The position numbers and the translations under genes were made by a program. A stretch of DNA of 8,154 nt from Pseudomonadota bacterium (GTDB lineage: Bacteria; Pseudomonadota; Alphaproteobacteria; Rhizobiales; Rhizobiaceae), in contig JAEYTV010000645.1 of assembly GCA_023433855.1 (NCBI GenBank), forward strand, positions 1-8,154, in the 5' to 3' direction. Positions 1 through 5,598 of the stretch are shown here, in pieces. The number at the start of each line of letters is the position of its first letter. Position 1 is the stretch's first letter. The notes under the pieces are model-generated. The model searched no databases and was not told where the DNA came from. It saw nothing but the letters and a program-made list of their open reading frames with translations.

Positions 1-786
1 CTGCTGGCCTGGCCATTCACAGGGATGCTCTCGAGGCTGACCGCGCGGCTGGTTCCCGACGACCCGGAGACCGACAGCGGCCCCCGCTTCCTCGATCCGG
101 GGGCACTCGCCAATCCGGTCATGGCGCTCGCCAACGCGACACGGGAAGTGTTGAGCGTCGGCGATGCGATCGAGCGCATGTTGATCCGGGCCGAAAAGGC
201 GTTCAAGCAGCATGACCTTGCGCCGCTGAAGGAGATCGGCGCCCTCGAAAAGAGAGTGGACCGCCTGCAGCAGGACGTGAAGATCTATCTCTCGAAGCTC
301 AGCCGTGAGGCCCTCGATGAGGAGACGGCGCGCCGGTCCGCCGCGATTGTCGACTATGCGATCAACCTGGAACATATCGGCGACATCATCGAAAAGGGCA
401 TCTGTGAACAGGTCGGCAAGAAGGTCTCAAACGGCCTGATGTTCTCTACTGACGGATACGAGGAGCTGAAGGGGCTGTTCGATCTGACGATCAACAACTT
501 GCGTACAGCACAGACGGTTTTCGTGACCGGCGATTTTGATCTTGCGCGCCAACTGATGGAGATCAAGGTCGATGTCCGAAACCTGGAAAAGCGGTCGGCT
601 GAACGCCATCTGGAGCGGCTGCGCGACGGCCGGCCGGAAAGTGTGCGGACGAGTTCGCTGCATCTCGACATGCTGCGCGACCTAAAGCGGATCAATGCCC
701 ACATCATTTCGGTCGCGCATCCGATCCTGGACGACGGGGGTGTGCTGATCGAAAGCCGCCTCCGGCGCGCCGAACCGGGCGCCTGA
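1..786 (+). CDS. Na+/phosphate cotransporter family protein, C-terminal PhoU-like part (5' truncated)
   Basis: The frame is open from the first base, so the gene starts left of the window; 261 codons are visible. The first residues (LLAWPFTGML) look like the end of a membrane segment. The rest is a soluble, mostly helical region typical of the PhoU-like domain that follows the transmembrane core in NptA/YjbB-type sodium-dependent phosphate transporters. PhoU-like traits are the ExxxD motif (EKRVD, visible residues 83-87), EHIGDII at 124-130, EKRSAERHLERL at 196-207 and a C-terminal helix with LHLDMLRDLKRINAHI at 220-235. The family imports or exports phosphate across the inner membrane and the tail is thought to be regulatory and cytoplasmic. 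An ATG at 25 exists but lacks a ribosome binding site and would cut the membrane segment, so it is not the start. A stand-alone PhoU is less likely given the hydrophobic beginning. Confidence 0.85.
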   Translation: MLAWPFTGMLSRLTARLVPDDPETDSGPRFLDPGALANPVMALANATREVLSVGDAIERMLIRAEKAFKQHDLAPLKEIGALEKRVDRLQQDVKIYLSKLSREALDEETARRSAAIVDYAINLEHIGDIIEKGICEQVGKKVSNGLMFSTDGYEELKGLFDLTINNLRTAQTVFVTGDFDLARQLMEIKVDVRNLEKRSAERHLERLRDGRPESVRTSSLHLDMLRDLKRINAHIISVAHPILDDGGVLIESRLRRAEPGA

Positions 787-790
787 CCAC

Positions 791-812
791 GGGCGGTTTG
801 GTCATCCCGCCC
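791..812. terminator. GC-rich hairpin between convergent genes, possible terminator
   Basis: GGGCGG (791-796) and CCGCCC (807-812) form a perfect 6-bp stem with a 10-nt loop, five bases after the stop of the phosphate transporter gene. No T-run follows on either strand, so this is not a classical intrinsic terminator. Its place in the 62-bp gap between convergent genes is the main support. Confidence 0.35.
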
Positions 813-848
813 AAGAAGGAAAACCAACGGCAAAAGAGAAGGAAGAGC

Positions 849-1106
849 CTAGTCCGCAGTTGGAAGACGGCGCATGGTGAATTCGATGCGGTCGCCATCC
901 AGTTGACGCCAGCTTTCCACTTCGGTCCAGTAGGCCGCCTTGGGAAACTCGTCGAACCACTCACGGGCCTTCTGCCGGGCTCCCTCGCGCGAAAGCAGAA
1001 AGGTCTCTCGAACGAACATTCCCGGACGTTGGCCGGCCTTCTCCTGCCTGTGTCTCTCGATCCGCCGCTTGAGGCCATCGAGCGGCGGAGGTGTGAACTT
1101 CGCCAT
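849..1106 (-). CDS. small conserved-looking hypothetical protein, 85 aa
   Basis: I do not recognise a named family. The 85-residue product begins MAKFTPPPLDGLKRRIERHR and is strongly basic at the N-terminus, with a central stretch rich in charged and aromatic residues (KAREWFDEF, YWTEVESW). There is no signal peptide or membrane segment and no cysteine, so it is probably a small soluble cytoplasmic protein. The ATG at 1106 has a fitting ribosome binding site (AGGGG, five bases upstream). The frame fills the gap between the convergent transporter gene and the divergent hemF, where a gene is expected. An overlapping plus-strand frame (798-1118) has no comparable start signal and looks like its shadow. 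Similar short proteins occur next to hemF in rhizobia as far as I recall, but this was not checked. Confidence 0.7.
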   Translation of the reverse strand: MAKFTPPPLDGLKRRIERHRQEKAGQRPGMFVRETFLLSREGARQKAREWFDEFPKAAYWTEVESWRQLDGDRIEFTMRRLPTAD

Positions 1107-1135
1107 GAAAGCCCCTGATCCGCACCTTTCAGGAA

Positions 1136-1146
1136 ATTATGATAAT
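1136..1146. promoter_or_regulatory. perfect 11-bp palindrome ATTATGATAAT in the hemF divergent region, possible operator
   Basis: ATTAT (1136-1140) and ATAAT (1142-1146) are inverted around G1141. It is an AT-rich island in GC-rich DNA, midway between the divergent start codons at 1106 and 1272. The stretch AATTATGATAATGTTT (1135-1150) matches about 12 of 16 positions of the enterobacterial Fur box half (GATAATGATAATCATT). It also contains TATGAT, which resembles a -10 element, but I see no good -35 at the right distance on either strand. A role in iron or haem control of hemF is inference only. Confidence 0.3.
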
Positions 1147-1169
1147 GTTTAAGGACAGGTTTTGCGAGT

Positions 1170-1183
1170 CTCATTTTGATGAG
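1170..1183. repeat. inverted repeat CTCAT-TTTG-ATGAG upstream of hemF
   Basis: A perfect 5-bp inverted repeat with a 4-bp spacer lies about 90 bp before the chosen hemF start and 24 bp after the ATTATGATAAT palindrome. It could be a regulator half-site pair or simply chance. No known consensus was recognised. Confidence 0.2.
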
Positions 1184-1203
1184 CGGCAACCACGGATGTT
1201 CGT

Positions 1204-1223
1204 TGACGTCGCCGCGGGCGTCA
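1204..1223 (+). repeat. hairpin in the hemF leader
   Basis: TGACGTC (1204-1210) can pair with GGCGTCA (1217-1223), a 7-bp stem with one G-T wobble and a 6-nt loop. It would sit about 50 bases before the hemF ATG in the mRNA leader. Its GC-rich setting makes chance pairing likely, and no function is claimed. Confidence 0.2.
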
Positions 1224-1271
1224 GCCGAAGCGATCGACGAAAGCGCCAGGACATGGCGGAAGGGTTCAGAG

Positions 1272-2186
1272 ATGGAAAGACCGGCGTTACCCAAGGAATT
1301 GCCCGAGGATCTCGAGGCAAAGAAGGCCACCGCCAAGGCTTGGTTCGAAAGCCTGCGGGATACGATCTGCGCGTCGTTCGAAGCCCTTGAGGACGACCTG
1401 ACCGGACCGCTGTCCGATCAGCAGCCCGGTCGCTTCGTGGCAAAGGACTGGCTGCGGGAGGGCGGGGCCGGTGGTGGTGGCCGGATGTCGATGATGGAAG
1501 GGCGGGTCTTCGAAAAGGTCGGCGTTCATACATCGACCGTTCACGGTGAATTCTCTCCCGACTTCCGCAGCCAAATTCCCGGAGCGGAAGAGGACCCGAC
1601 ATTCTGGGCCTCCGGCATCTCGCTGATCGCCCATCCGGTAAACCCCAACGTTCCGGCTGTTCACATGAACACCCGCATGGTCGTGACCTCCAGCCAATGG
1701 TTCGGGGGCGGCGCGGATCTTACGCCTGTACTCGACCGCCGCCGCAGTCAGGCGGATCCCGACACCGCCCTCTTTCACCGAGCGATGGAGATCGCATGCA
1801 ATCGTCATGCGGCGGTTGCCGATTACGCGCGCTACAAGGCCTGGTGCGACGACTACTTCTTCCTCAAGCACCGCAACGAAGCTCGCGGCGTTGGTGGGAT
1901 CTTCTTTGACTGGCTGCATTCGCAGCAGGAACAGGGCGGCTGGGACGCGGATTTCGCCTTCGTCCAGGATGTCGGCCGGGCGTTCAATCTCGTTTATCCC
2001 AAAATCGTCCGGAGCAACTTCAACCAGGCGTGGACGGAGCAGGACCGTGACGAACAACTCGTCCGGCGCGGACGTTATGTCGAATTCAACTTGCTCTACG
2101 ACCGCGGAACCATCTTCGGCCTGAAGACGGGTGGCAATGTGGAGTCGATTCTATCGTCTCTGCCCCCGGTCGTAAGATGGCCCTGA
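1272..2186 (+). CDS. hemF: oxygen-dependent coproporphyrinogen III oxidase (HemF)
   Basis: HemF oxidatively decarboxylates two propionates of coproporphyrinogen III to vinyl groups, giving protoporphyrinogen IX in haem synthesis. It uses O2 and acts in the cytoplasm as a homodimer. The 304-residue product has the usual length and is collinear with the family: GRFVAKDW (53-60), [20 protein letters not shown] (67-86), [16 protein letters not shown] (121-136), [10 protein letters not shown] (143-152), the PROSITE-type signature from K189 to D213 ([11 protein letters not shown] then GVGGIFFD), and the C-terminal [10 protein letters not shown] and ESILSSLPP. The frame reaches back to 1176, but the start [13 protein letters not shown] at 1272 matches rhizobial HemF proteins as I recall them and has GGAAGGG at 1257-1263. 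Downstream, 2192-2208 can form a weak wobble hairpin without a T-run. No key residue is missing. Confidence 0.96.
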   Translation: MERPALPKELPEDLEAKKATAKAWFESLRDTICASFEALEDDLTGPLSDQQPGRFVAKDWLREGGAGGGGRMSMMEGRVFEKVGVHTSTVHGEFSPDFRSQIPGAEEDPTFWASGISLIAHPVNPNVPAVHMNTRMVVTSSQWFGGGADLTPVLDRRRSQADPDTALFHRAMEIACNRHAAVADYARYKAWCDDYFFLKHRNEARGVGGIFFDWLHSQQEQGGWDADFAFVQDVGRAFNLVYPKIVRSNFNQAWTEQDRDEQLVRRGRYVEFNLLYDRGTIFGLKTGGNVESILSSLPPVVRWP

Positions 2187-2231
2187 ATAACGGTAGGGCT
2201 CCCTTGCCTAAACGATTAAGCAGTCGGGCGG

Positions 2232-2247
2232 CACGCAAATTAGCGTG
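2232..2247. promoter_or_regulatory. 16-bp near-perfect palindrome downstream of hemF, possible operator
   Basis: CACGC (2232-2236) and GCGTG (2243-2247) are inverted repeats around AAATTA. Only the central A2237/A2242 pair breaks the symmetry, so 14 of 16 positions are symmetric. It lies 45 bp after the hemF stop and about 73 bp before the next start codon. No T-run follows, so an operator for the downstream small gene is a little more likely than a terminator. No regulator can be named. Confidence 0.3.
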
Positions 2248-2319
2248 ATCTTAACAAATGACATAGGTGACTAAGCCTTTTGGGTGTTAGCTTCCTCTTT
2301 GTTGCAACGGAGGAGGCTG

Positions 2320-2583
2320 ATGATGACGACGTCGAACAGCAAGCCGGTATGGGATCTACGCCGTACGAATGATCCTGACAGCCCTCGTAGCAATTCAGAG
2401 ACCGTTGAGCGCATGGCGTGGGAAATGCGGGCTCGAAGCGGTGGCGAACTCCCTTACTCCTTCTGTGTAGAGCAGGTGAAACGCCAGCTGGCAGGCAAGG
2501 CCGCTCCCTATGATGAACCGGTCTTCGGCAAGCCGCCAATGATGCCGGCCTCCGTCTTCCATGCCTGGGCATTGCGCGACTAG
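2320..2583 (+). CDS. hypothetical protein, 87 aa
   Basis: No family is recognised. The product is 87 residues, begins MMTTSNSKPVWDLRR and ends FHAWALRD. It has a polar N-terminal third, a central amphipathic stretch (residues 29-60, ETVERMAWEMR then FCVEQVKRQL) and a proline-rich tail (PVFGKPPMMP). There is a single cysteine at 49, no signal peptide and no membrane segment, so it is likely soluble. An upstream GTG at 2284 is in frame, but GGAGGAGG at 2309-2316 points to the ATG at 2320 or the one directly after it at 2323. The strong ribosome binding site suggests a real, well translated gene. A hairpin follows eight bases after the stop. It probably forms its own unit, since 133 bp separate it from hemF. 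Confidence 0.7.
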   Translation: MMTTSNSKPVWDLRRTNDPDSPRSNSETVERMAWEMRARSGGELPYSFCVEQVKRQLAGKAAPYDEPVFGKPPMMPASVFHAWALRD

Positions 2584-2588
2584 GGCCG

Positions 2589-2613
2589 GGAACGACCGGA
2601 TCAAACGGTCGTT
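2589..2613 (+). promoter_or_regulatory. possible EcfG-type stress promoter (GGAAC-N16-CGTT) for the DUF1059 gene
   Basis: GGAAC at 2589-2593 and CGTT at 2610-2613 are separated by exactly 16 bases. This fits the promoter pattern of the alphaproteobacterial general stress sigma factor EcfG/RpoE2 (GGAAC, 16-17 bases, CGTT). Transcription would start near 2620, giving a leader of about 65 bases before the ATG at 2686. The caveat is that most of both elements lies in the arms of a perfect inverted repeat in the same place, so the match may be a by-product of a hairpin. Confidence 0.4.
2591..2613 (+). terminator. perfect 8-bp hairpin after the 87-aa gene
   Basis: AACGACCG (2591-2598) and CGGTCGTT (2606-2613) pair perfectly around a 7-nt loop. 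Outside a GGG bulge, GCC (2585-2587) can pair with GGC (2614-2616). The hairpin begins eight bases after the stop codon, a usual place for a terminator or an mRNA-stabilising stem-loop. There is no T-run after it. It overlaps the possible EcfG promoter, and the two readings compete. Confidence 0.4.
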
Positions 2614-2685
2614 GGCAGCAGCAGGAGCGAAGATCGAGGAGGCTCGTTTGCCTTGCCCCCTCGTCCATGAACAGGAGGAATAGTG

Positions 2686-2877
2686 ATGCGACTGTTCGAG
2701 TGCGGCACTTTGGTGCCGGGGTGCCAGTGGCATACCCGCGCCGACCAGGATGCTGAAGTGGTCCGTCGGGCTGTGGAGCACCTCAGGACCGCTCACGGAG
2801 AAGAGATCATCCGGGAGAACATGGTCGAGAACATCAAGGCGCGTATCCGCAACGGAGGCGACGCCGAAGCCGCCTGA
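2686..2877 (+). CDS. DUF1059 family small protein, putative metal-binding
   Basis: The 63-residue product begins MRLFECGTLVPGCQWHTRAD and fits DUF1059, a family of about 55-65 residues described as small metal-binding proteins of unknown role. The conserved pattern is C6, G7, VPGC ending at C13, a helix carrying H32, and AHG with H38. The C-C-H-H set could bind a metal ion such as zinc, but this is inferred from the family and not shown. The N-terminal CG and PGC motifs and the VEHLRTAHG motif are the main evidence. The ATG at 2686 is preferred over an adjacent in-frame GTG at 2683 because AGGAGGA (2673-2679) then lies six bases upstream. There is no signal peptide. The gene ends 12 bp from the stop of the convergent cca gene. 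Regulation by general stress is possible given the promoter-like motif at 2589-2613. Confidence 0.82.
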   Translation: MRLFECGTLVPGCQWHTRADQDAEVVRRAVEHLRTAHGEEIIRENMVENIKARIRNGGDAEAA

Positions 2878-2889
2878 ACCAACGATCAG

Positions 2890-4152
2890 TCAGGCTGAGC
2901 CACGCACGAGTTCACTGAGCCGGGAGCTTAGGGCTGCCCGGTCAGGGACGAAGTTGCGATCGATCCAGAACTCCTCCAGCAGGTGCAGGATCTCCCCGAC
3001 CTTCTTGCCCGGTGGCACTCCCGCAGCCACGATGTCGCCGCCGCCGATCGGGAACGTCGGCCTCTGGTAGGCCGCTGCCTGCTGCAGAAGCGTCGAAAAC
3101 CGGATGGACCTTTTCATGCCGGCCACGTCGTTCTCCCCGCCGCCACGGGAAGCAGAAAGGCTGAGCTTCAGCCGCGTGATGGCACCCTCCTTCCCGTAAC
3201 GGTAGAGAAAACGCCGGAAGGCGATATCGGCGATATCTTCGGACACTGCCGGGAAGTTCGCCCAGGCCTGCAGCCGCGCAGCCTCCGCGTTGGAGAGGCG
3301 CAGCCGTTTCGCCAAGGCTTCAAGGCGCCCGCCATCGGGCGGCACGATAGCGGCAAGCCTCAGCATCGGGTCGGGCGCCCATCCGAACAGCCGCTCTGCA
3401 GAGACTAGGTCGTGGATCGCATCGATCCCCCACTTCTCGCTCTCCGGCAGGACTGCGGTGAGAACGCCGGCCTGACGCATCCAGAGGAGCGCCCGCGAGG
3501 GGTCGGGCGAGGCGAGCAGCTTCTTGACCTCCGACCAGATGCGTTCCGCCGAAAGCGTCGAGAGCTTGTCCTTGGCCCGGGCGCAGGCGCGCAGGCCGTC
3601 CGCGTCGGGCCGACCGGAGCCGTAATAGGCGAAAAAGCGGAAGAAACGGAGAATTCGGAGGTAATCCTCCGCGATACGTTGCGAGGCGTCGCCGATGAAC
3701 CGGACGGTCCGCGTCTTGATATCCGGAAGCCCATCGACGAGATCGATCACCGTTCCGTCGACGGCAGCGTAGAGCGCGTTGATGGTGAGATCCCGACGTT
3801 CGGCATCCTGTTGCCAGTCGCTGCCGAACGCCACCTTTGCATGCCGCCCGTCCGTCTCCACGTCACGCCGCAGCGTCGTCACCTCGAAGGCGTTGTGCTT
3901 CGTCACCAGCGTCACGGTGCCATGCTCGATGCCGGTTGGGACAGCCTTGATGCCGGCTTTCACGGCCCTTTCGATCACGTCCTCCGGCCGCAGCGTGGTG
4001 GCGATATCCACGTCGGCGACAGGCAGCCCCATGAGCGCGTTGCGCACTGCCCCGCCCGCGACGCGTGCTTCGCCTCCCTCCGCGTTCAGAAGCGTTAGCA
4101 GGTGCTTCAATTCCCTGTCCTGGAACCAGGCCTCGTCCGCGAGGGAAGTCAT
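2890..4152 (-). CDS. cca: CCA tRNA nucleotidyltransferase, class II
   Basis: The enzyme adds or repairs the 3'-terminal CCA of tRNAs in the cytoplasm using CTP and ATP without a nucleic acid template. The 420-residue protein has all class II head-domain motifs: GGAVRN (33-38), the metal-binding DVD at 47-49, RRDLTINAL at 119-127 for ribose and base recognition, and EDYLRILRFFRF at 162-173. The neck and body follow, with SAERIWSEVKKLL (201-213). The tail, with FPIGGGDIVAAGVPPGKKVG at 367-386 and a LLEEFW motif, is as I recall it from alphaproteobacterial members. No HD phosphohydrolase motif is seen, unlike the E. coli enzyme. A poly(A) polymerase is the alternative, but alphaproteobacterial proteins of this form are normally annotated as CCA-adding. 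The ATG overlaps the stop of the Nudix gene by ATGA, implying translational coupling. Confidence 0.93.
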   Translation of the reverse strand: MTSLADEAWFQDRELKHLLTLLNAEGGEARVAGGAVRNALMGLPVADVDIATTLRPEDVIERAVKAGIKAVPTGIEHGTVTLVTKHNAFEVTTLRRDVETDGRHAKVAFGSDWQQDAERRDLTINALYAAVDGTVIDLVDGLPDIKTRTVRFIGDASQRIAEDYLRILRFFRFFAYYGSGRPDADGLRACARAKDKLSTLSAERIWSEVKKLLASPDPSRALLWMRQAGVLTAVLPESEKWGIDAIHDLVSAERLFGWAPDPMLRLAAIVPPDGGRLEALAKRLRLSNAEAARLQAWANFPAVSEDIADIAFRRFLYRYGKEGAITRLKLSLSASRGGGENDVAGMKRSIRFSTLLQQAAAYQRPTFPIGGGDIVAAGVPPGKKVGEILHLLEEFWIDRNFVPDRAALSSRLSELVRGSA

Positions 4153-4784
4153 GCATATAGCCTTTCATACAGGGTTCGCAGAATACCGGCGGTTATCCCC
4201 CAGATGTTGCGGTCACCATAGGGCATCAGGTAGAAATGCCGTTCTGTCCCGTTCCATACCCGGCTTCCCCTTTGATGGTTGGCCTCGTCCATGAGGAAGG
4301 AAAGCGGCACCTGGAAAGCTTCGTCCACCTCGGCGGGATTGAGCGTCAGCTGGAAGCCGGGCCTGACCACCGACAGGACCGGGGTGATGCGAAATCCCGT
4401 GGCCGAATGATATGTCGGCAACCGCGACAGGGTCTCCACGAACGACGGTGGAAGACCGATCTCCTCCTCTGCCTCGCGCAGGGCCGCCTGCTCGGGGGAA
4501 ACATCGTCCGGGTCGATGGCCCCGCCCGGAAAGGCGATCTGGCCGGAATGCTTGCGCAAAGTGGAGGCCCGTTGCGTCAGGATGACGGTTGCCTCGTCGC
4601 CATGATCGACGACCGGCACCAGCACGGCAGCGTCCTTCAGCTTCAGGCCGGCTGCGATGTTGACCAGTGTCGGATTGAGAAGATGGTCGCCGTGGTCCCG
4701 CCAGGCATGATCGATCGGCCCGCCGTTCTGATTGAGCGCCCTGCGCCGAAAATCGGCGGCCGAAAAACGTGGATGGACACTCAT
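4149..4784 (-). CDS. Nudix hydrolase, probable CoA pyrophosphatase (NudL/YeaB type)
   Basis: The 211-residue protein carries the UPF0035-type motif found in NudL-like coenzyme A pyrophosphatases (LTQRASTLRKHSGQIAFPGG, 69-88), followed directly by the Nudix box ending in REAEEEIGL at 103-111, with E104, E107 and E108 as the probable metal ligands. Such enzymes split CoA or oxidised CoA into 3',5'-ADP and phosphopantetheine. The assignment rests on the combined motif; the exact substrate is inferred. TYHSATGFRITPVLSVV (124-140) and WGITAGILRTLYERL (195-209) also fit this subfamily. No signal peptide is seen. It starts with an ATGA overlap with the upstream DUF1285 gene and ends with an ATGA overlap with cca, so all three should be co-translated. 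No good independent ribosome binding site was found before its ATG. Confidence 0.88.
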   Translation of the reverse strand: MSVHPRFSAADFRRRALNQNGGPIDHAWRDHGDHLLNPTLVNIAAGLKLKDAAVLVPVVDHGDEATVILTQRASTLRKHSGQIAFPGGAIDPDDVSPEQAALREAEEEIGLPPSFVETLSRLPTYHSATGFRITPVLSVVRPGFQLTLNPAEVDEAFQVPLSFLMDEANHQRGSRVWNGTERHFYLMPYGDRNIWGITAGILRTLYERLYA

Positions 4785-5404
4785 CGGATGAGCGCGTCCA
4801 GTTCCGATTCCGGCATCATCGGAAAGACCTCCCCGCCCGACCGCACGGAAAACATAGGCTCACCGTTGATAACGACAGACTGCCCGAGCTCAACGAGTTC
4901 GTACATGACGGCGCGCGATACCAGCGCTTCGAGCCTTCCGCGGATGAGGATATAGGGTTTCAGTTCACGGTTGTCGCCGGCGATCTCGAAGCGCAGCGGA
5001 TGGTCCCGCCCCGCTTCGACAACGTCACCGACATTTGTACGGAACGTGAGCACGGGGTGTTCGGCACTGCCGGTCACCTGCATCTCAACGGCAAGGAAAG
5101 GAGCATCGACGACTCTGATGCCGACCTTCTCGACAGGCGTGACCAGATAGGTCCGTCCGTCTTCATCCTTTCTGAGGACTGTCGAGAAAAGACGCACGAG
5201 CGGGGCACGGCCGATCGGCGTACCCATATAGAACCACGTGCCGTCGGCACGGATTTCCATGTCGATATCTCCGCAGAAGGGAGGGTTCCATTGCTCGACC
5301 GGAGGCGGGCCCCGCTTGCCAGGCCCCGCCTGGTCCGACGCCCGTGAAATCAGGGCGCCCAGCCCTGCCGCATCCGAAGCGGAATTTATCGTCTGCGCTG
5401 CCAT
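4781..5404 (-). CDS. DUF1285 family protein
   Basis: The 207-residue protein matches DUF1285, a family of proteobacterial proteins of unknown biochemical role. Typical features are VEQWNPPFCGDIDMEIRADG (36-55), WFYMGTPIGRAPLVRLFSTV (57-76), YLVTPVEK (86-93) and NVGDVVEAG (124-132). The first 30 or so residues are low-complexity, rich in Ala and Ser, and probably disordered. No signal peptide or membrane segment is seen. It is the first gene of the leftward operon, and its stop overlaps the Nudix start. The ribosome binding site before the ATG at 5404 is poor (a GGGA eight bases upstream). A housekeeping-like promoter lies about 55 bp upstream. Its constant partners in the operon suggest a housekeeping role, but no function can be assigned. 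Confidence 0.88.
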   Translation of the reverse strand: MAAQTINSASDAAGLGALISRASDQAGPGKRGPPPVEQWNPPFCGDIDMEIRADGTWFYMGTPIGRAPLVRLFSTVLRKDEDGRTYLVTPVEKVGIRVVDAPFLAVEMQVTGSAEHPVLTFRTNVGDVVEAGRDHPLRFEIAGDNRELKPYILIRGRLEALVSRAVMYELVELGQSVVINGEPMFSVRSGGEVFPMMPESELDALIR

Positions 5405-5456
5405 TTTTCAGTCCCGGTTCATCCGTAATCAATCACGGCCGCAATAGTTTCTCACG

Positions 5457-5485
5457 AGATAGTCATTCGGCACGTGCTTGTCAGC
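5457..5485 (-). promoter_or_regulatory. sigma70-type promoter for the DUF1285-Nudix-cca operon
   Basis: On the minus strand GCTGAC (5485-5480) is followed by a 17-base spacer and CTATCT (5462-5457). This is close to the alphaproteobacterial consensus CTTGAC-N17-CTATAT: four of six and five of six positions. Transcription would begin near 5450, leaving a leader of about 46 bases to the ATG at 5404. The spacer contains the perfect 8-bp palindrome GCACGTGC at 5470-5477, a possible regulator site. Confidence 0.5.
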
Positions 5486-5505
5486 TATATTTGGGGGAAT
5501 AAGTT
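5477..5505 (+). promoter_or_regulatory. weak rightward promoter candidates for the moxR operon
   Basis: CTTGTC (5477-5482) matches CTTGAC at five of six positions, but the element 17 bases on (TAAGTT, 5500-5505) is a poor -10. CTATAT at 5485-5490 is a perfect alphaproteobacterial -10, but has no good -35 at 5462-5467. Either could drive moxR. Both overlap the -35 of the leftward promoter. Confidence 0.3.
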
Positions 5506-5512
5506 TGATGGA

Positions 5513-5565
5513 ATGGGGAGCCCCCGCTGCACGGCAGCGATTCGCGGTCGAACGGAAATCCCCGT
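5513..5565 (+). other. structured moxR leader, nested inverted repeats
   Basis: ATGGGGA (5513-5519) can pair with TCCCCGT (5559-5565), with one G-T wobble. Inside, CGCTGC (5525-5530) pairs perfectly with GCAGCG (5534-5539) over a 3-nt loop. The two stems nest 33 bases before the moxR start codon, and any transcript starting upstream near 5490-5512 would carry them. No known riboswitch is recognised. The ribosome binding site GGAGA (5589-5593) lies outside the structure. Confidence 0.3.
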
Positions 5566-5598
5566 GATGCAGGGCGCTTCTGGATATTGGAGAACGAT

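Noticed and set aside
1203..1208. TTGACG as a -35 element for hemF
   Set aside because: No acceptable -10 is found 16-18 bases downstream; the sequence there is CCGAAG-like and GC-rich.
1176..1271. N-terminal extension of HemF from an ATG at 1176
   Set aside because: The extra 32 residues do not look like HemF, while the ATG at 1272 has a good ribosome binding site and gives the usual 304-residue length.
1287..2057. Long minus-strand open frame (256 codons) opposite hemF
   Set aside because: It lies wholly antisense to a clear HemF; its translation has no recognisable family and the open frame follows from high GC content.
2192..2208. Hairpin just after hemF as an intrinsic terminator
   Set aside because: The stem has two wobble pairs, a 3-nt loop and no T-run after it, so it is too weak to call as a separate feature.
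3412..4098. Plus-strand open frame of 228 codons inside cca
   Set aside because: Antisense shadow of the CCA enzyme, whose motifs are unmistakable on the other strand; no ribosome binding site.
4236..4955. Plus-strand open frame of 239 codons over the Nudix and DUF1285 genes
   Set aside because: It spans two well-supported minus-strand genes and shows no family motif.
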